The position numbers were made by a program, and so were the translations under genes. This document shows, one piece after another, positions 32,808 to 43,421 of a DNA stretch of 64,000 nt. Source of the stretch: Dinoroseobacter sp049800775 (GTDB lineage Bacteria; Pseudomonadota; Alphaproteobacteria; Rhodobacterales; Rhodobacteraceae); the NCBI RefSeq assembly GCF_049800775.1, contig NZ_JBNAFR010000002.1, positions 310,001-374,000 of the forward strand, written 5' to 3'. Under the pieces are notes generated by a model. The model did no database searches. It was not told the origin of the DNA and saw nothing but the letters and a program-made list of their open reading frames with translations. How positions within the stretch are numbered: position 1 is the stretch's first letter; the number at the start of each line of letters is the position of its first letter.

Positions 32808-34138
32808 GAGACCTGTATTCAGCGCAACGTGCCATGCGAAACATGCGGCAGGTGGCGATGCAGCGGGGCGTCGTCGCAGTGCTCGATATCGGCACCTGGA
32901 AGGTCGCCTGTCTGGTGCTGAAATTCGACGGCCCCGAACCCGACAGCGAGAGCGACGGTGTCGGCACCATGGCGGGCCAGTCGCGGTTCCGTGTGATCGG
33001 TGCGTCCCACACCCGGTCGCGCGGTATCCGGTTCGGCGAGATCGACGGGATGGTCGAAGCCGAGCGGGCGATCCGCACCGCCCTGCAGGGCGCACAGAAG
33101 ATGGCGCAGGTTCGGGTGGATCACGTGATCGCCAGCTTCTCGGGCGCCGAGCCGCGGTCCTATGGCGTCTCCGGGCAGGTCGAGATCGCAGGCGAGGCGG
33201 TCTCTGAGCAGGACATCGCCCAGGTGCTGGCGCGCTCGAACCTGCCGGAATTCGGTGACACGCGAGAGGTTCTGCACGCCCAGCCGGTGAATTTCGCGCT
33301 CGACCATCGCTCAGGCCTGAACGACCCACGCGGGCAGATCGGCAACCGGCTTGTGGCGGATATGCATGTCCTGACCGTCGAACAGGCGGCGATCCAGAAC
33401 CTGCTCTATGCGGTGAAGCGCTGCGATCTGGAGCTGGCGGGGCTCGCCTCCTCCTCCTATGTCTCGGGCGTTTCGGCGCTGGTTGAGGATGAGCGCGAAC
33501 TGGGCGCGGCCTGCATCGATCTCGGGGCCGGCAGCACGGGCGTGTCGATCTTTCTCAAGAAACACATGATCTACGCCGATAGCGTGCGGTTGGGCGGTGA
33601 GCATATCACCTCGGACATCTCCAAGGGGCTCTCGATCTCTCACAGCTTCGCCGAACGGCTCAAGACCCTCTATGGTGGGGTGCTGGCTACCGGCATGGAC
33701 GACCGCGAGCAGATCGAGATCACCGGCGAGACCGGCGATTGGGAGCATGACCGCCGCACCGTCAGCCGCTCGGAACTGATCGGGATCATCCGGCCCCGTG
33801 TCGAAGAGATCCTTGAGGATGTCCGCGATCGTCTCGTCGCCGCCGGGTTCGAGCAATTGCCGAGCCAGCAGATCGTGCTGACCGGCGGAGGCAGCCAGTT
33901 GCAGGGGCTCGACGGGCTCGCGGCCAAGATCCTCGGCCCGCAAGTGCGGGTCGGGCGGCCGCTTCGGGTGCGCGGCCTGCCGCAGAGCACCTGCGGCCCG
34001 GAATTCGCCTCGGTGGTCGGGCTTTGCCTGCACGCCGCCCATCCGCAGGATGAGTGGTGGGATTTCGAGATGACCCATGACCGTTACCCGGCGCGTTCGA
34101 TCAAACGCGCGGTGCGCTGGGTGCGCGACAACTGGTAG
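32804..34138 (+). CDS. ftsA: Cell division protein FtsA
   Basis: Actin-like protein that anchors FtsZ filaments to the membrane. The 444 aa contain the phosphate-1 loop VAVLDIGTWKVACLVLK, the phosphate-2 loop ACIDLGAGSTGVSIF and the adenosine motif IVLTGGGSQLQGLDGLA. The C-terminal SIKRAVRWVRDNW forms a basic amphipathic helix for membrane binding. A potential hairpin follows, and ftsZ starts 563 bp later rather than directly behind, so ftsZ has its own promoter region. Confidence 0.96.
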   Translation: MRDLYSAQRAMRNMRQVAMQRGVVAVLDIGTWKVACLVLKFDGPEPDSESDGVGTMAGQSRFRVIGASHTRSRGIRFGEIDGMVEAERAIRTALQGAQKMAQVRVDHVIASFSGAEPRSYGVSGQVEIAGEAVSEQDIAQVLARSNLPEFGDTREVLHAQPVNFALDHRSGLNDPRGQIGNRLVADMHVLTVEQAAIQNLLYAVKRCDLELAGLASSSYVSGVSALVEDERELGAACIDLGAGSTGVSIFLKKHMIYADSVRLGGEHITSDISKGLSISHSFAERLKTLYGGVLATGMDDREQIEITGETGDWEHDRRTVSRSELIGIIRPRVEEILEDVRDRLVAAGFEQLPSQQIVLTGGGSQLQGLDGLAAKILGPQVRVGRPLRVRGLPQSTCGPEFASVVGLCLHAAHPQDEWWDFEMTHDRYPARSIKRAVRWVRDNW

Positions 34139-34701
34139 GCGATCCCGGCGCTATTCGTTTCCGAATGCGCCGGAATTGTGCTGGGCCCGATTGGTTTATT
34201 CCAAATTGAATCTTGGTGAATGGGACGCGCAATGATCTGCGCGCTGACTATGCCTTCAATGCACCATCCATCGGCCTTTATAATTGCAATAGGGCCGTGC
34301 GACGGACCGCTTCGACACGCCCCCTCCGACGGGCATCTCCGCGCAAGAAACGCGTGACCTGCCGCTTGGGCTGCGATATTGTGGCGTAAGAGGCCCAAAA
34401 GGGCCCGAGAGAGGCAGAGCAGTCGCCCTCTATATCGCAAGCCCTGTCGCCCGCGCGACGCCCACGGAACCGTTTTGTCCGGCTCCGGGATAGGCATGCT
34501 TTTGACCAAACACCCCAGATTTGGGGGTTCGGGCAAGATGGGTTAAGAATTGGCGGGAATACGCCCATATTTCGCGTCTCAGGCGCAGTTTTCGGGTGAC
34601 GTGGGCTCCTCCAGAGGGTACAATCTTGGGTTAATAGAGCCGTGAGCAGGGTTAACGCGCCCTTAAATAAGCGGCAAAAACAACGCAGGCGGACCTCTTT
34701 A
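34139..34701 (+). other. ftsA-ftsZ intergenic region
   Basis: The 563 bp hold no convincing gene; two minus-strand frames here lack family features. Contents: a hairpin just after ftsA (CCGGCGC/GCGCCGG plus ATTCG/CGAAT, 34145-34173, one bulged T, no T-tract); a perfect TATAAT at 34279-34284 with TTCAAT 18 bp upstream as a weak -35; the dyad CCCCA-N4-TGGGG at 34513-34526; and the CtrA-type site near the ftsZ start. This is long for a dcw spacer and probably carries several ftsZ promoters. Confidence 0.5.
34652..34666 (+). promoter_or_regulatory. CtrA-type site upstream of ftsZ
   Basis: TTAA (34652-34655), seven bases, TTAA (34663-34666): exact TTAA-N7-TTAA, 35 bp before the ftsZ ATG. The right half overlaps a TTAAAT sequence that could serve as a -10 element, so binding would block transcription. 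CtrA represses ftsZ in Caulobacter. Confidence 0.5.
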
Positions 34702-36312
34702 ATGACCTTGAACCTCACGATCCCCGAGCATTCCGAGCTGAAACCCCGCATCACCGTCTTCGGTGTCGGCGGTGCAGGCGGCAACGCCGTGGACAACATG
34801 ATCGACAAGCAGCTCGACGGCGTCGAGTTTGTCGTGGCCAACACTGACAGCCAGGCGCTCCAGGGCTCCACGGCCCCGGCCAAAATCCAGATCGGCGCGA
34901 AAGTGACCGAAGGGCTGGGCGCAGGCGCGCGGCCCTCCGTGGGCGCATCGGCCGCCGAAGAGAGCATCGAGGAGATCGTCGATCACCTCGCGGGCGCGCA
35001 CATGTGCTTCATCACCGCAGGCATGGGCGGCGGCACCGGCACCGGCGCGGCCCCGATCATCGCGCAAGCCGCGCGCGAGCTCGGCGTTCTGACCGTGGGT
35101 GTTGTGACCAAACCCTTCCAGTTCGAAGGCGCCAAGCGGATGCGCCAGGCGGAAGAGGGTGTCGAGATCCTGCAAAAGGTCGTCGACACGCTGATCATCA
35201 TTCCGAACCAGAACCTGTTCCGCCTCGCCAATGAGAAAACGACCTTCACCGAGGCGTTCTCCATGGCTGATGACGTGCTCTATCAGGGCGTGAAGGGCGT
35301 GACGGACCTGATGGTTCAGCCGGGCCTGATCAACCTCGATTTCGCGGATGTCCGCGCTGTCATGGACGAGATGGGCAAAGCGATGATGGGCACGGGCGAG
35401 GCGACCGGCGAAGACCGCGCCACCCAGGCCGCCGAGAAGGCGATTGCCAACCCGCTTCTGGACGAGATCAGCTTGCGCGGCGCCAAGGGCGTTCTCATCA
35501 ACATCACCGGCGGCTACGACCTCACGCTGTTCGAGCTGGACGAGGCGGCGAACCGGATCCGCGAGGAAGTCGATCCGGAAGCGAATATCATCGTCGGTTC
35601 GACCTTGGATACTTCCATGGAAGGGGCGATGCGCGTCTCCGTCGTGGCAACCGGCATCGACGCGCTTGATGTCCAGCACGATGTTCCGACCCCGCGCCGC
35701 CGTATGGCCGAGCCCCTGACCCCGCCTGCCGCCGTGGCAGCGCCCGTGGCCGAGCCCGAGCCCGCCCCGGTCTATCAGCCCGAGGTGGCTGCAGCGCCCG
35801 AGCCGGTGGAGCTGGTGATTGACGACGCGGCGGACGAGAGCCCGGCCGCATTCGAGCCTGCCGCCGAAGCCGCGCAGGAGGCGCCGGCCGAAGAGGATCT
35901 CTTCGCCGGTCTCGAAACCCGTCAGGTCGAGACCTTCCGTGCGCAGCCCGATGCCTATGACCCGAACGGGTTTGAGGCGACGGCCCCTGCCGCCGAGTAT
36001 GTGGCCCCGCAACCGCGCAAGCCCGGCACGCCGACGCCCGAGACGCTTGCGCGGCTCCGGACGGCTGTGAACTCCACGAAAAACGTGGGCGCTGCCCCGG
36101 CGCGGCCCGCGCCGGAGGCCGGTGAACATGGCGAGCGCCGCGGGTTCGGGATCAACTCCCTGATCAATCGCATGACCGGTCAGGCAGGCGAAGGCCCGGC
36201 AGCAGCCGCGCCTCAGGCCCGCCCGGTGACGCAGCGTGAAGCGCCGCAACCCGTCGACCCGGAGCAGGAAAAAGTCGAAATTCCCGCCTTTCTGCGCCGC
36301 CAGGCCAACTGA
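34702..36312 (+). CDS. ftsZ: Cell division GTPase FtsZ
   Basis: Tubulin-like GTPase forming the Z ring. The start ATG 34702 gives MTLNLTIPEHSELKPRITVF, and the GTP-binding signature GGGTGTGAAPIIAQ lies near residue 112. The T7 loop region NLDFADVRAVMDEMGKAMMG is intact. The 536-aa length exceeds the usual 380 because of a long Ala/Pro/Glu-rich linker (about residues 330-520). It ends in the conserved C-terminal peptide VEIPAFLRRQAN, which binds FtsA and other partners. Only a weak GGCGGA precedes the start. Confidence 0.97.
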   Translation: MTLNLTIPEHSELKPRITVFGVGGAGGNAVDNMIDKQLDGVEFVVANTDSQALQGSTAPAKIQIGAKVTEGLGAGARPSVGASAAEESIEEIVDHLAGAHMCFITAGMGGGTGTGAAPIIAQAARELGVLTVGVVTKPFQFEGAKRMRQAEEGVEILQKVVDTLIIIPNQNLFRLANEKTTFTEAFSMADDVLYQGVKGVTDLMVQPGLINLDFADVRAVMDEMGKAMMGTGEATGEDRATQAAEKAIANPLLDEISLRGAKGVLINITGGYDLTLFELDEAANRIREEVDPEANIIVGSTLDTSMEGAMRVSVVATGIDALDVQHDVPTPRRRMAEPLTPPAAVAAPVAEPEPAPVYQPEVAAAPEPVELVIDDAADESPAAFEPAAEAAQEAPAEEDLFAGLETRQVETFRAQPDAYDPNGFEATAPAAEYVAPQPRKPGTPTPETLARLRTAVNSTKNVGAAPARPAPEAGEHGERRGFGINSLINRMTGQAGEGPAAAAPQARPVTQREAPQPVDPEQEKVEIPAFLRRQAN

Positions 36313-36335
36313 TTTCAGTCACGTTCGAAACATCG

Positions 36336-36362
36336 AAAGGCCGCCTTCGGGCGGCCTTTTCT
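36336..36362 (+). terminator. Intrinsic terminator after ftsZ
   Basis: AAGGCCGCC (36337-36345), loop TTCG, GGCGGCCTT (36350-36358), then a T-rich stretch. A textbook GC-stem with UUCG tetraloop, closing the dcw transcript 24 bp after the ftsZ stop. Confidence 0.9.
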
Positions 36363-36529
36363 CGTTTTGGAACAACGGGTTCCCTCGCGCTGTGTCAAGG
36401 TTGGGCGGATTTCTGCCACTGCGAAATTCCAATGTTTCACCCCGTTGCAAAGATTGAGTTGAGATAGTGCTGAACCAGCCCTTAATACACCTAAGCCGAC
36501 CGCCAGAGGTGGGCATGCGAGGTGTAGAG

Positions 36530-37450
36530 ATGCAGAAAACGCTGAAATACAAAGTGACATTCGACGGGGTTGGCCTGCATGGCGGCAAACCCGTGCGCAT
36601 GATCGTGCATCCCGCATCCGCAGATTACGGCATCTGGTTCAAGCGGACGGACTGGGTGGGCTCCGACAACATGGTCGCCGCCCGCTGGGATCAGGTCGAC
36701 CGCACCCCGCTCTGCACCAAGCTGCGCAATGAGGCGGGCATGACCGTCTCGACCATCGAACATGTGATGGCCGCGCTGGCCGGCTGCGGCGTGCACAACG
36801 CCCTGATCGAGCTCGACGGTCCCGAGGTTCCGATCCTCGACGGCAGCTCCGCTGAATTCGTGAGTGGCTTTCTCGCCGCCGGTATTCGCGACCTGCACGT
36901 CCCGAGCCGTATCCTGCGCGTGATGAAGGCCGTCGAAGTGCGGGACGGTGCCGTCACGGCGCGCCTCGATCCCGCGCCGGGCTTCGAGCTGCGCTTCCAC
37001 ATCGATTTCGAGGACACCGCGATCGGCGATCAGTCCAAGGGGCTTTCCATGGCCAATGGGGCCTTCGTGCGCGAGCTGTGTGACAGCCGCACCTTCTGCC
37101 GTCAGGCGGATGTGGATGCGATGCACGCGGCGGGTCTGGCCCTTGGTGGCACGCTGCACAACGCCGTCGTCGTGGACGGGGCCGAAGTGCTCAGCCCGGG
37201 TGGCTTCCGCCATCATGACGAAGCCGTGCGGCACAAGATGCTCGACGCTGTGGGCGACCTCGCGCTGGCCGGTGCGCCGATCTTTGGCCGCTACACCGGA
37301 GAGCGGGCGGGTCACACCATGACCAACACTCTGCTGCGGGCGCTCTTTGCGGATCCGACCAACTATGTGGTTGAAACCTGCAGTGCCAAGATGGCCGCCC
37401 GCCTGCCGGGGTCGGGCCTGCACCGCACCGATCTGCGTCTCGTCGCCTGA
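36530..37450 (+). CDS. lpxC: UDP-3-O-acyl-N-acetylglucosamine deacetylase LpxC
   Basis: Zinc-dependent deacetylase committing to lipid A synthesis. The 306 aa match the E. coli length. Zinc ligands and catalytic residues lie in STIEHVMAALAG, HHDEAVRHKMLDAVGDLAL and GERAGHTMTN. The start is ATG 36530 with GAGGTG five bp upstream; ATGs at 36467 and 36515 would give longer tails without family match. It is separated from ftsZ by the terminator and a 167-bp promoter region. It marks the usual end of the dcw neighbourhood. Confidence 0.95.
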   Translation: MQKTLKYKVTFDGVGLHGGKPVRMIVHPASADYGIWFKRTDWVGSDNMVAARWDQVDRTPLCTKLRNEAGMTVSTIEHVMAALAGCGVHNALIELDGPEVPILDGSSAEFVSGFLAAGIRDLHVPSRILRVMKAVEVRDGAVTARLDPAPGFELRFHIDFEDTAIGDQSKGLSMANGAFVRELCDSRTFCRQADVDAMHAAGLALGGTLHNAVVVDGAEVLSPGGFRHHDEAVRHKMLDAVGDLALAGAPIFGRYTGERAGHTMTNTLLRALFADPTNYVVETCSAKMAARLPGSGLHRTDLRLVA

Positions 37451-37615
37451 CACCGGCGTGACCACCATCACAGGGGTGCGCCACATTGGCCGCCCCGTTT
37501 TCTTGCCGGACAGCATGTCTCTGCAACTTCCGTTTTTAACTTCCGCCAAACGTGCTAAACACCGCTCGAACGCCGCCTTTCGGGCGCGTATGTGTGAAGG
37601 TGAGCCGGGGTCGCG

Positions 37616-38455
37616 ATGACACGCTGGGGCAGATTGCGAATTCCACTGCTGGCGGGGGCCTGTGCTCTGGCACTGGCTTCCTGCGGGCAACAACAGCCGG
37701 AGTTTCCGGCGCTCGAGGAATCGCCTCCCGACGCGATCTTCAACCGGGCCGAGTTCGAGCTTGCCGCCGACAATCTCGAGGAGGCCGCCCGCTATTTCGG
37801 CGAGGTTGAGCGGCTCTATCCCTATTCCGAGTTCGCCAAGCGCGCGCTCATCATGCAGGCCTTCACCTATCACCGGAACCGCGAATACGAGAGCAGCCGC
37901 GCCGCCGCGCAGCGCTATCTCGACTTCTATCCGGCGGATGAGGACGCGGCCTATGCCCAGTATCTGCTGGCGCTGAGCTATTATGACCAGATCGACGAGG
38001 TCGGGCGCGATCAGGGGCTGACCTTTCAGGCGCTGCAGGCCCTGCGCGCTGTGATCGAGATCTATCCCGACAGCAGCTACGCGAAATCGGCGATCCTGAA
38101 ATTTGATCTCGCCTTCAACCATCTCGCCGCCAAGGAGATGGAGATCGGGCGCTACTACCTCAAGCGCGGCCATTACGCGGCGGCAATCAACCGGTTCCGC
38201 GTGGTGGTTGAGGATTTCCAAACCACGACCCACACGCCCGAAGCCCTGTTCCGGCTGGTCGAGGCCTATCTCTCCCTCGGGCTTCAGGATGAGGCCCAGA
38301 CGGCGGGTGCGATTCTCGGCTTCAATTACCAGTCCACGGATTGGTACGAGGACAGCTTCGCACTCCTGACCTCGCGCGGATTGTCGCCGGATGCCGAGGG
38401 TACGGGCTGGCTCAGCACGATCTATCGGCAGATGCTGCGCGGCACCTGGCTCTGA
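37616..38455 (+). CDS. bamD: Outer membrane assembly lipoprotein BamD
   Basis: TPR lipoprotein of the BAM complex that inserts beta-barrel proteins into the outer membrane. It has 279 aa with a lipoprotein signal ending LALASC (Cys23). TPR-like helices follow (NRAEFELAADNLEEAARYF, then VERLYPYSEFAKRALIMQAF, RYLDFYPADEDAAYAQYLLA and REYESSRAA). The downstream pattern YYDQIDEVGRDQG with later RYYLKRGHYAAAINRF is diagnostic of BamD/ComL. Confidence 0.95.
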   Translation: MTRWGRLRIPLLAGACALALASCGQQQPEFPALEESPPDAIFNRAEFELAADNLEEAARYFGEVERLYPYSEFAKRALIMQAFTYHRNREYESSRAAAQRYLDFYPADEDAAYAQYLLALSYYDQIDEVGRDQGLTFQALQALRAVIEIYPDSSYAKSAILKFDLAFNHLAAKEMEIGRYYLKRGHYAAAINRFRVVVEDFQTTTHTPEALFRLVEAYLSLGLQDEAQTAGAILGFNYQSTDWYEDSFALLTSRGLSPDAEGTGWLSTIYRQMLRGTWL

Positions 38456-38555
38456 GCCCGGATCCGAGGCCTGTGGCGGGCCGCGGAGCCTTGCAGCAGC
38501 GGGCAAAACACGGCACATCTTGAGGGACCGCGCTGTGCGGACACAAGGACAGGGT

Positions 38556-40217
38556 ATGCTGGCGCGCCTCGACATTCGCGACATCCTCATCATCGACCAT
38601 CTGGTGCTGGAGTTCCGCAGCGGGCTGAACGTGCTCACCGGCGAGACGGGCGCGGGCAAATCCATCCTGCTGGATGCGCTGGGTTTCGTGCTGGGATGGC
38701 GCGGGCGGGCGGATCTTGTCCGGCAGGGCGCGACCCAGGGCGAGGTGACGGCCCTCTTCGAGCTGCCCCCGGATCATCCTGCCTTCGCGGTTCTGGCCGA
38801 GGCGGGTTTCCCGGATCCGGAGGGCGAGTTGATCCTGCGCCGGGTGAACACGCCGGAGGGTCGTAAATCCGCCTATGTCAATGACCGGGCCTGTTCCGGG
38901 GCGGTGCTGCGGGCGCTGTCGGACGTGCTGGTCGAGCTTCACGGGCAGCAGGATGATCGCGGTCTGCTGGACCCGGCGGGCCACAAGGCGTTGCTCGATG
39001 ATTTCGCAGGGCACGAGACCTTGCTGGCCGATGTCGCCCGGGCCTGGCGCGCCCGCGCCGCCGCCCGCCGTACCCTGCGCGAGGCCGAGGCCGAGGTGGC
39101 GGCGATCGCGGCCGATGAGGAGTTTCTTCGACATGCGGTGGCCGAGCTTGACGCACTCGATCCTCAGCCCGGCGAGGACGCGGTGCTCGACACGGCGCGC
39201 CGCCGGATGCAGGCCGCCGACAAGATCCGCTCGGATGTGGCGCGCGCATTGCAGGCGCTTGCCGCCCCCGATGGCGGTGCCGAGAGCCTGGTGACCGATG
39301 CGACCCGCTGGCTTGATGGCGCAGCGGCGGAGGCAGAGGGTGCGCTGGATGATGCGCTGGCCGCACTCTCGCGGGCCATGGTCGAGCTGGGGGAGGCTTC
39401 GGACGCAACCGAACGGGCACTGGACGGGCTGGGCATCGACCCGCTGGAGCTGGAACGCACAGAAGAACGGCTCTTTGCGTTGCGAGGCCTCGCCCGCAAG
39501 CACAGCGTCGCCCCGGACGCGCTGGGCGGTTTCGCCGAAACCCTGCGGGACCGTCTCGCGGCGCTGGATGCCGGGGCAGACCGGCTGGGCGATCTGCAGG
39601 AAGCGGTGCGCACGGCTGATCACGCCTATGACGCTGCCGCTGCAGCGCTCAGCGCGTCCCGCGCTGCGGCCGCCATGCGCCTCGATGGCGCCATGGCGGA
39701 CGAGCTCGCCCCCCTCAAGATGGAGCGAGCCGTCTTCACCACCGCCCTGTCCGAGGGCACCGCCGGGCCGGACGGAACCGATCAGGTGACCTTCCGGGTT
39801 GCGACCAATCCGGGCGCGCCCGCGGGCCCGCTGAACAAAATCGCCTCCGGGGGGGAGCTCTCGCGGTTCCTTCTGGCGCTCAAGGTCTGCCTGACCGCCG
39901 AGGCTCGGGAGCTCACGCTGATCTTCGATGAGATCGACCGGGGCGTGGGCGGCGCCACCGCCGATGCGGTGGGCCGACGGCTGCAATCCCTCGCCGCAGA
40001 GGGTCAGGTCCTCGTGGTGACCCATTCCCCGCAGGTCGCAGCACTCGGCGCGCATCACTGGCGCGTCGAGAAAACCGTCGAGGCGGACACGACCCTGTCC
40101 CGGGTGATCCCGCTGGCCCGGACGGACCGGGTGGACGAGATCGCGCGGATGATCTCCGGCGATGTGGTCACCGAGGCGGCCCGCGCCGCTGCCCGCGCCT
40201 TGCTCAAGGCTGCCTGA
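38556..40217 (+). CDS. recN: DNA repair protein RecN
   Basis: SMC-like ATPase of double-strand break repair. The 553 aa have the Walker A GETGAGKSILLDALGFVLGW near residue 31, a long coiled-coil-rich middle, the signature KIASGGELSRFLLALK, Walker B LIFDEIDRGVGG and the closing VVTHSPQVAALGAHHWRVEK. The start is ATG 38556 (MLARLDIRDILIIDHLVLEF); upstream in-frame codons overlap bamD. The bamD-recN neighbourhood is common in alphaproteobacteria. Confidence 0.96.
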   Translation: MLARLDIRDILIIDHLVLEFRSGLNVLTGETGAGKSILLDALGFVLGWRGRADLVRQGATQGEVTALFELPPDHPAFAVLAEAGFPDPEGELILRRVNTPEGRKSAYVNDRACSGAVLRALSDVLVELHGQQDDRGLLDPAGHKALLDDFAGHETLLADVARAWRARAAARRTLREAEAEVAAIAADEEFLRHAVAELDALDPQPGEDAVLDTARRRMQAADKIRSDVARALQALAAPDGGAESLVTDATRWLDGAAAEAEGALDDALAALSRAMVELGEASDATERALDGLGIDPLELERTEERLFALRGLARKHSVAPDALGGFAETLRDRLAALDAGADRLGDLQEAVRTADHAYDAAAAALSASRAAAAMRLDGAMADELAPLKMERAVFTTALSEGTAGPDGTDQVTFRVATNPGAPAGPLNKIASGGELSRFLLALKVCLTAEARELTLIFDEIDRGVGGATADAVGRRLQSLAAEGQVLVVTHSPQVAALGAHHWRVEKTVEADTTLSRVIPLARTDRVDEIARMISGDVVTEAARAAARALLKAA

Positions 40218-40402
40218 ACCAACCCTACCCCCCCCGCAAACCACCCGGTCGCCCGCCATACCCGACACGGAACGTTGCGGCTCCGAAACATTGATCACCC
40301 TTGCCCGGCGCGACAGGGCGCGCCCTTGGTCTCGCGCGCGCGACGGCGTAGCGTGAGGGCGTCGTTTCTCCTGCCCGTCGCAAGGACGGTGGCCCGCGCC
40401 TC

Positions 40403-42091
40403 ATGTCGAACCCGCCCCAAGGTTTCTTCGCCCAGCAACGCGCTGCGCTGCGCAGCAGCTGGCACCGCATGGTTGCGACCGTGCGCCGCCAGGGGCCGAG
40501 CCAGATCCAGTTCTGGTTCATCGCCCTCGCCGTGGGGATCGCCGCAGGCTTCGTGGCGCTGCTCTTTCGCAAGGGGATCATCTGGCTCCAGACCCTGATG
40601 TACGGCCATGAGGATGTGCGCGCCCTGTTGGCCCATGCGGACGGGCTGCCCTGGTACTGGCTGGTGATCGTGCCGACCCTCGGCGGCCTTGCGGTGGGCA
40701 TTCTGCTTCATGTTTTCACCAATGACGGGCGCGTGCGCTCGGTGGCGGATGTGATCGAGGGTGCGGCCCTCCATGAGGGCCGGGTCGAAAAGCGGGCGGG
40801 CCTCGCCTCGGCCCTGGCCTCCTGGATCACGCTGTCGACCGGGGGCTCCACCGGGCGGGAGGGGCCGGTCGTCCACCTGGCTGCCGTGATCTCGAGCTGG
40901 GTCAGCAACCGGATCCATGCCGACGGGATCACCGGACGCGACCTGCTGGGCTGCGCGGTGGCCGCCGCCGTCTCGGCCTCGTTCAACGCCCCGATCGCCG
41001 GCGCGCTCTTCGCGCTCGAGGTGGTGCTGCGCCATTTCGCTGTCCACGCCTTTGCCCCCATCGTCATCGCCTCGGTCGCTGGCACGGTGATCAACCGGCT
41101 CGAGTTTGGCGATGTCACCGAGTTCTCCCTGCCGGACGCCACCGCGCTGGCGTTCTATATCGAGCTTCCGGCCTTCCTTCTTCTGGGACTCGTCTCGGGG
41201 GTCATCGCGGTGATTCTGATGAAATCCGTTTTCTGGACCGAGGATCTGGGCAATTACCTGCAGGCCCGCACGGGGCTGCCGCGCTACCTGCGCCCGGCCT
41301 GCGCGGGGCTCCTGCTGGGCGGTCTCGCCATCTGGTTTCCGCATATCATCGGCGTCGGCTACGAGACGACGACCAACGCCCTGACCGGGCAGCTTCTGCT
41401 CCATGAGGCGATCGTCTTTGCCATCCTCAAGGTCATTGCCGTGGCCATCACCATGGCCGGGCGCATGGGGGGCGGGATCTTCTCGCCCTCGCTGATGGTC
41501 GGGGCGCTGACCGGACTGGCCTTCGGGATGATCGCCACCAGCGTCTTCCCGGATGTCTCGGGCTCCGAAGTGCTCTATGCGCTGGCGGGAATGGGGGCCG
41601 TGGCCGCCGCTGTCCTGGGCGCGCCGATCTCGACGACGCTGATCGTGTTCGAGCTGACCGGCGACTGGCAGACGGGCCTTGCGGTGATGGTGGCGGTGTC
41701 GCTCTCCACGGCGCTGGCCAGCCGGATGGTGGACCGGTCCTTCTTTCTCACCCAGCTCGAGCGCCGCGATGTCCATCTGGCCGCCGGGCCGCAGGCCTAT
41801 CTGCTCAGCACCGTGCGGATCCTCAAGATCATGCGCCCCATGGGCCATCCTCGCGCCGCCGAGGAGGCGACCTGCTGGGATCTGATCGGGGAGGGGGTCT
41901 ATTTCGACGGCAATGCCAGTCTCGAAACCGCGATGCCGGTCTTTGACCGGGCCAATCACGACTACATCCCCGTGGTCAGCCTCGGCGGCGAGGACACACC
42001 GCCCCAACTTCTGGGGGCACTCTTTCAGGTGGATGCGCTCAAGGCGCTGAACCGGGCCCTAGCCGAAACCGCCGCCGAAGAGCACTCGTAG
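40403..42091 (+). CDS. ClC family chloride channel/transporter with C-terminal extension
   Basis: Polytopic anion transport protein, 562 aa. Family motifs are GGSTGREGPVVHLA with the gating Glu of GREGP, SASFNAPIAGALFALEVVL and GRMGGGIFSPSLMVG. Two points differ from E. coli ClC-ec1: the first anion motif GSGIP is replaced by a GRVRSVADV sequence, and the internal proton glutamate position (IEE) is LEV here, as in channel-type members. The last 100 residues look like a single degenerate CBS-type domain. It ends at a bidirectional terminator. Confidence 0.88.
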   Translation: MSNPPQGFFAQQRAALRSSWHRMVATVRRQGPSQIQFWFIALAVGIAAGFVALLFRKGIIWLQTLMYGHEDVRALLAHADGLPWYWLVIVPTLGGLAVGILLHVFTNDGRVRSVADVIEGAALHEGRVEKRAGLASALASWITLSTGGSTGREGPVVHLAAVISSWVSNRIHADGITGRDLLGCAVAAAVSASFNAPIAGALFALEVVLRHFAVHAFAPIVIASVAGTVINRLEFGDVTEFSLPDATALAFYIELPAFLLLGLVSGVIAVILMKSVFWTEDLGNYLQARTGLPRYLRPACAGLLLGGLAIWFPHIIGVGYETTTNALTGQLLLHEAIVFAILKVIAVAITMAGRMGGGIFSPSLMVGALTGLAFGMIATSVFPDVSGSEVLYALAGMGAVAAAVLGAPISTTLIVFELTGDWQTGLAVMVAVSLSTALASRMVDRSFFLTQLERRDVHLAAGPQAYLLSTVRILKIMRPMGHPRAAEEATCWDLIGEGVYFDGNASLETAMPVFDRANHDYIPVVSLGGEDTPPQLLGALFQVDALKALNRALAETAAEEHS

Positions 42092-42092
42092 A

Positions 42093-42120
42093 AAAGGCGC
42101 GCCCCGGAGGACGCGCCTTT
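42093..42120. terminator. Bidirectional terminator between clc and folE2
   Basis: AAAGGCGCG (42093-42101) and CGCGCCTTT (42112-42120) form a perfect 9-bp stem. On the plus strand it closes the ClC gene; on the minus strand the stem is followed by TTTTC, serving folE2, which ends 26 bp away. Confidence 0.85.
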
Positions 42121-42145
42121 GGCCTCTGCGCCGATGGGGCGGCGG

Positions 42146-43249
<1,104 letters not shown>

Positions 43250-43421
43250 GTGGGCAGCCCCTTCGCATCCCAAGTCACGGCCCGTCATAACATGGGGGCC
43301 AGACACCTGTTTTCCAGCATCTCTTTGATAAGGATACGCAGCAGGTCCGGGGGCGGATCACATAAATCTCTGAAATCTTTCAAAGATCGCGAAACGCACC
43401 CGGCGGGGTTTTCTGCCGGTC

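Noticed and set aside
34278..34967. Minus-strand frame overlapping the ftsZ start
   Set aside because: It covers the GTPase N-terminus in antisense and shows no family feature.
36491..38665. Minus-strand frame of 724 codons opposite lpxC and bamD
   Set aside because: Antisense shadow with no recognisable domain, crossing two well-supported genes.
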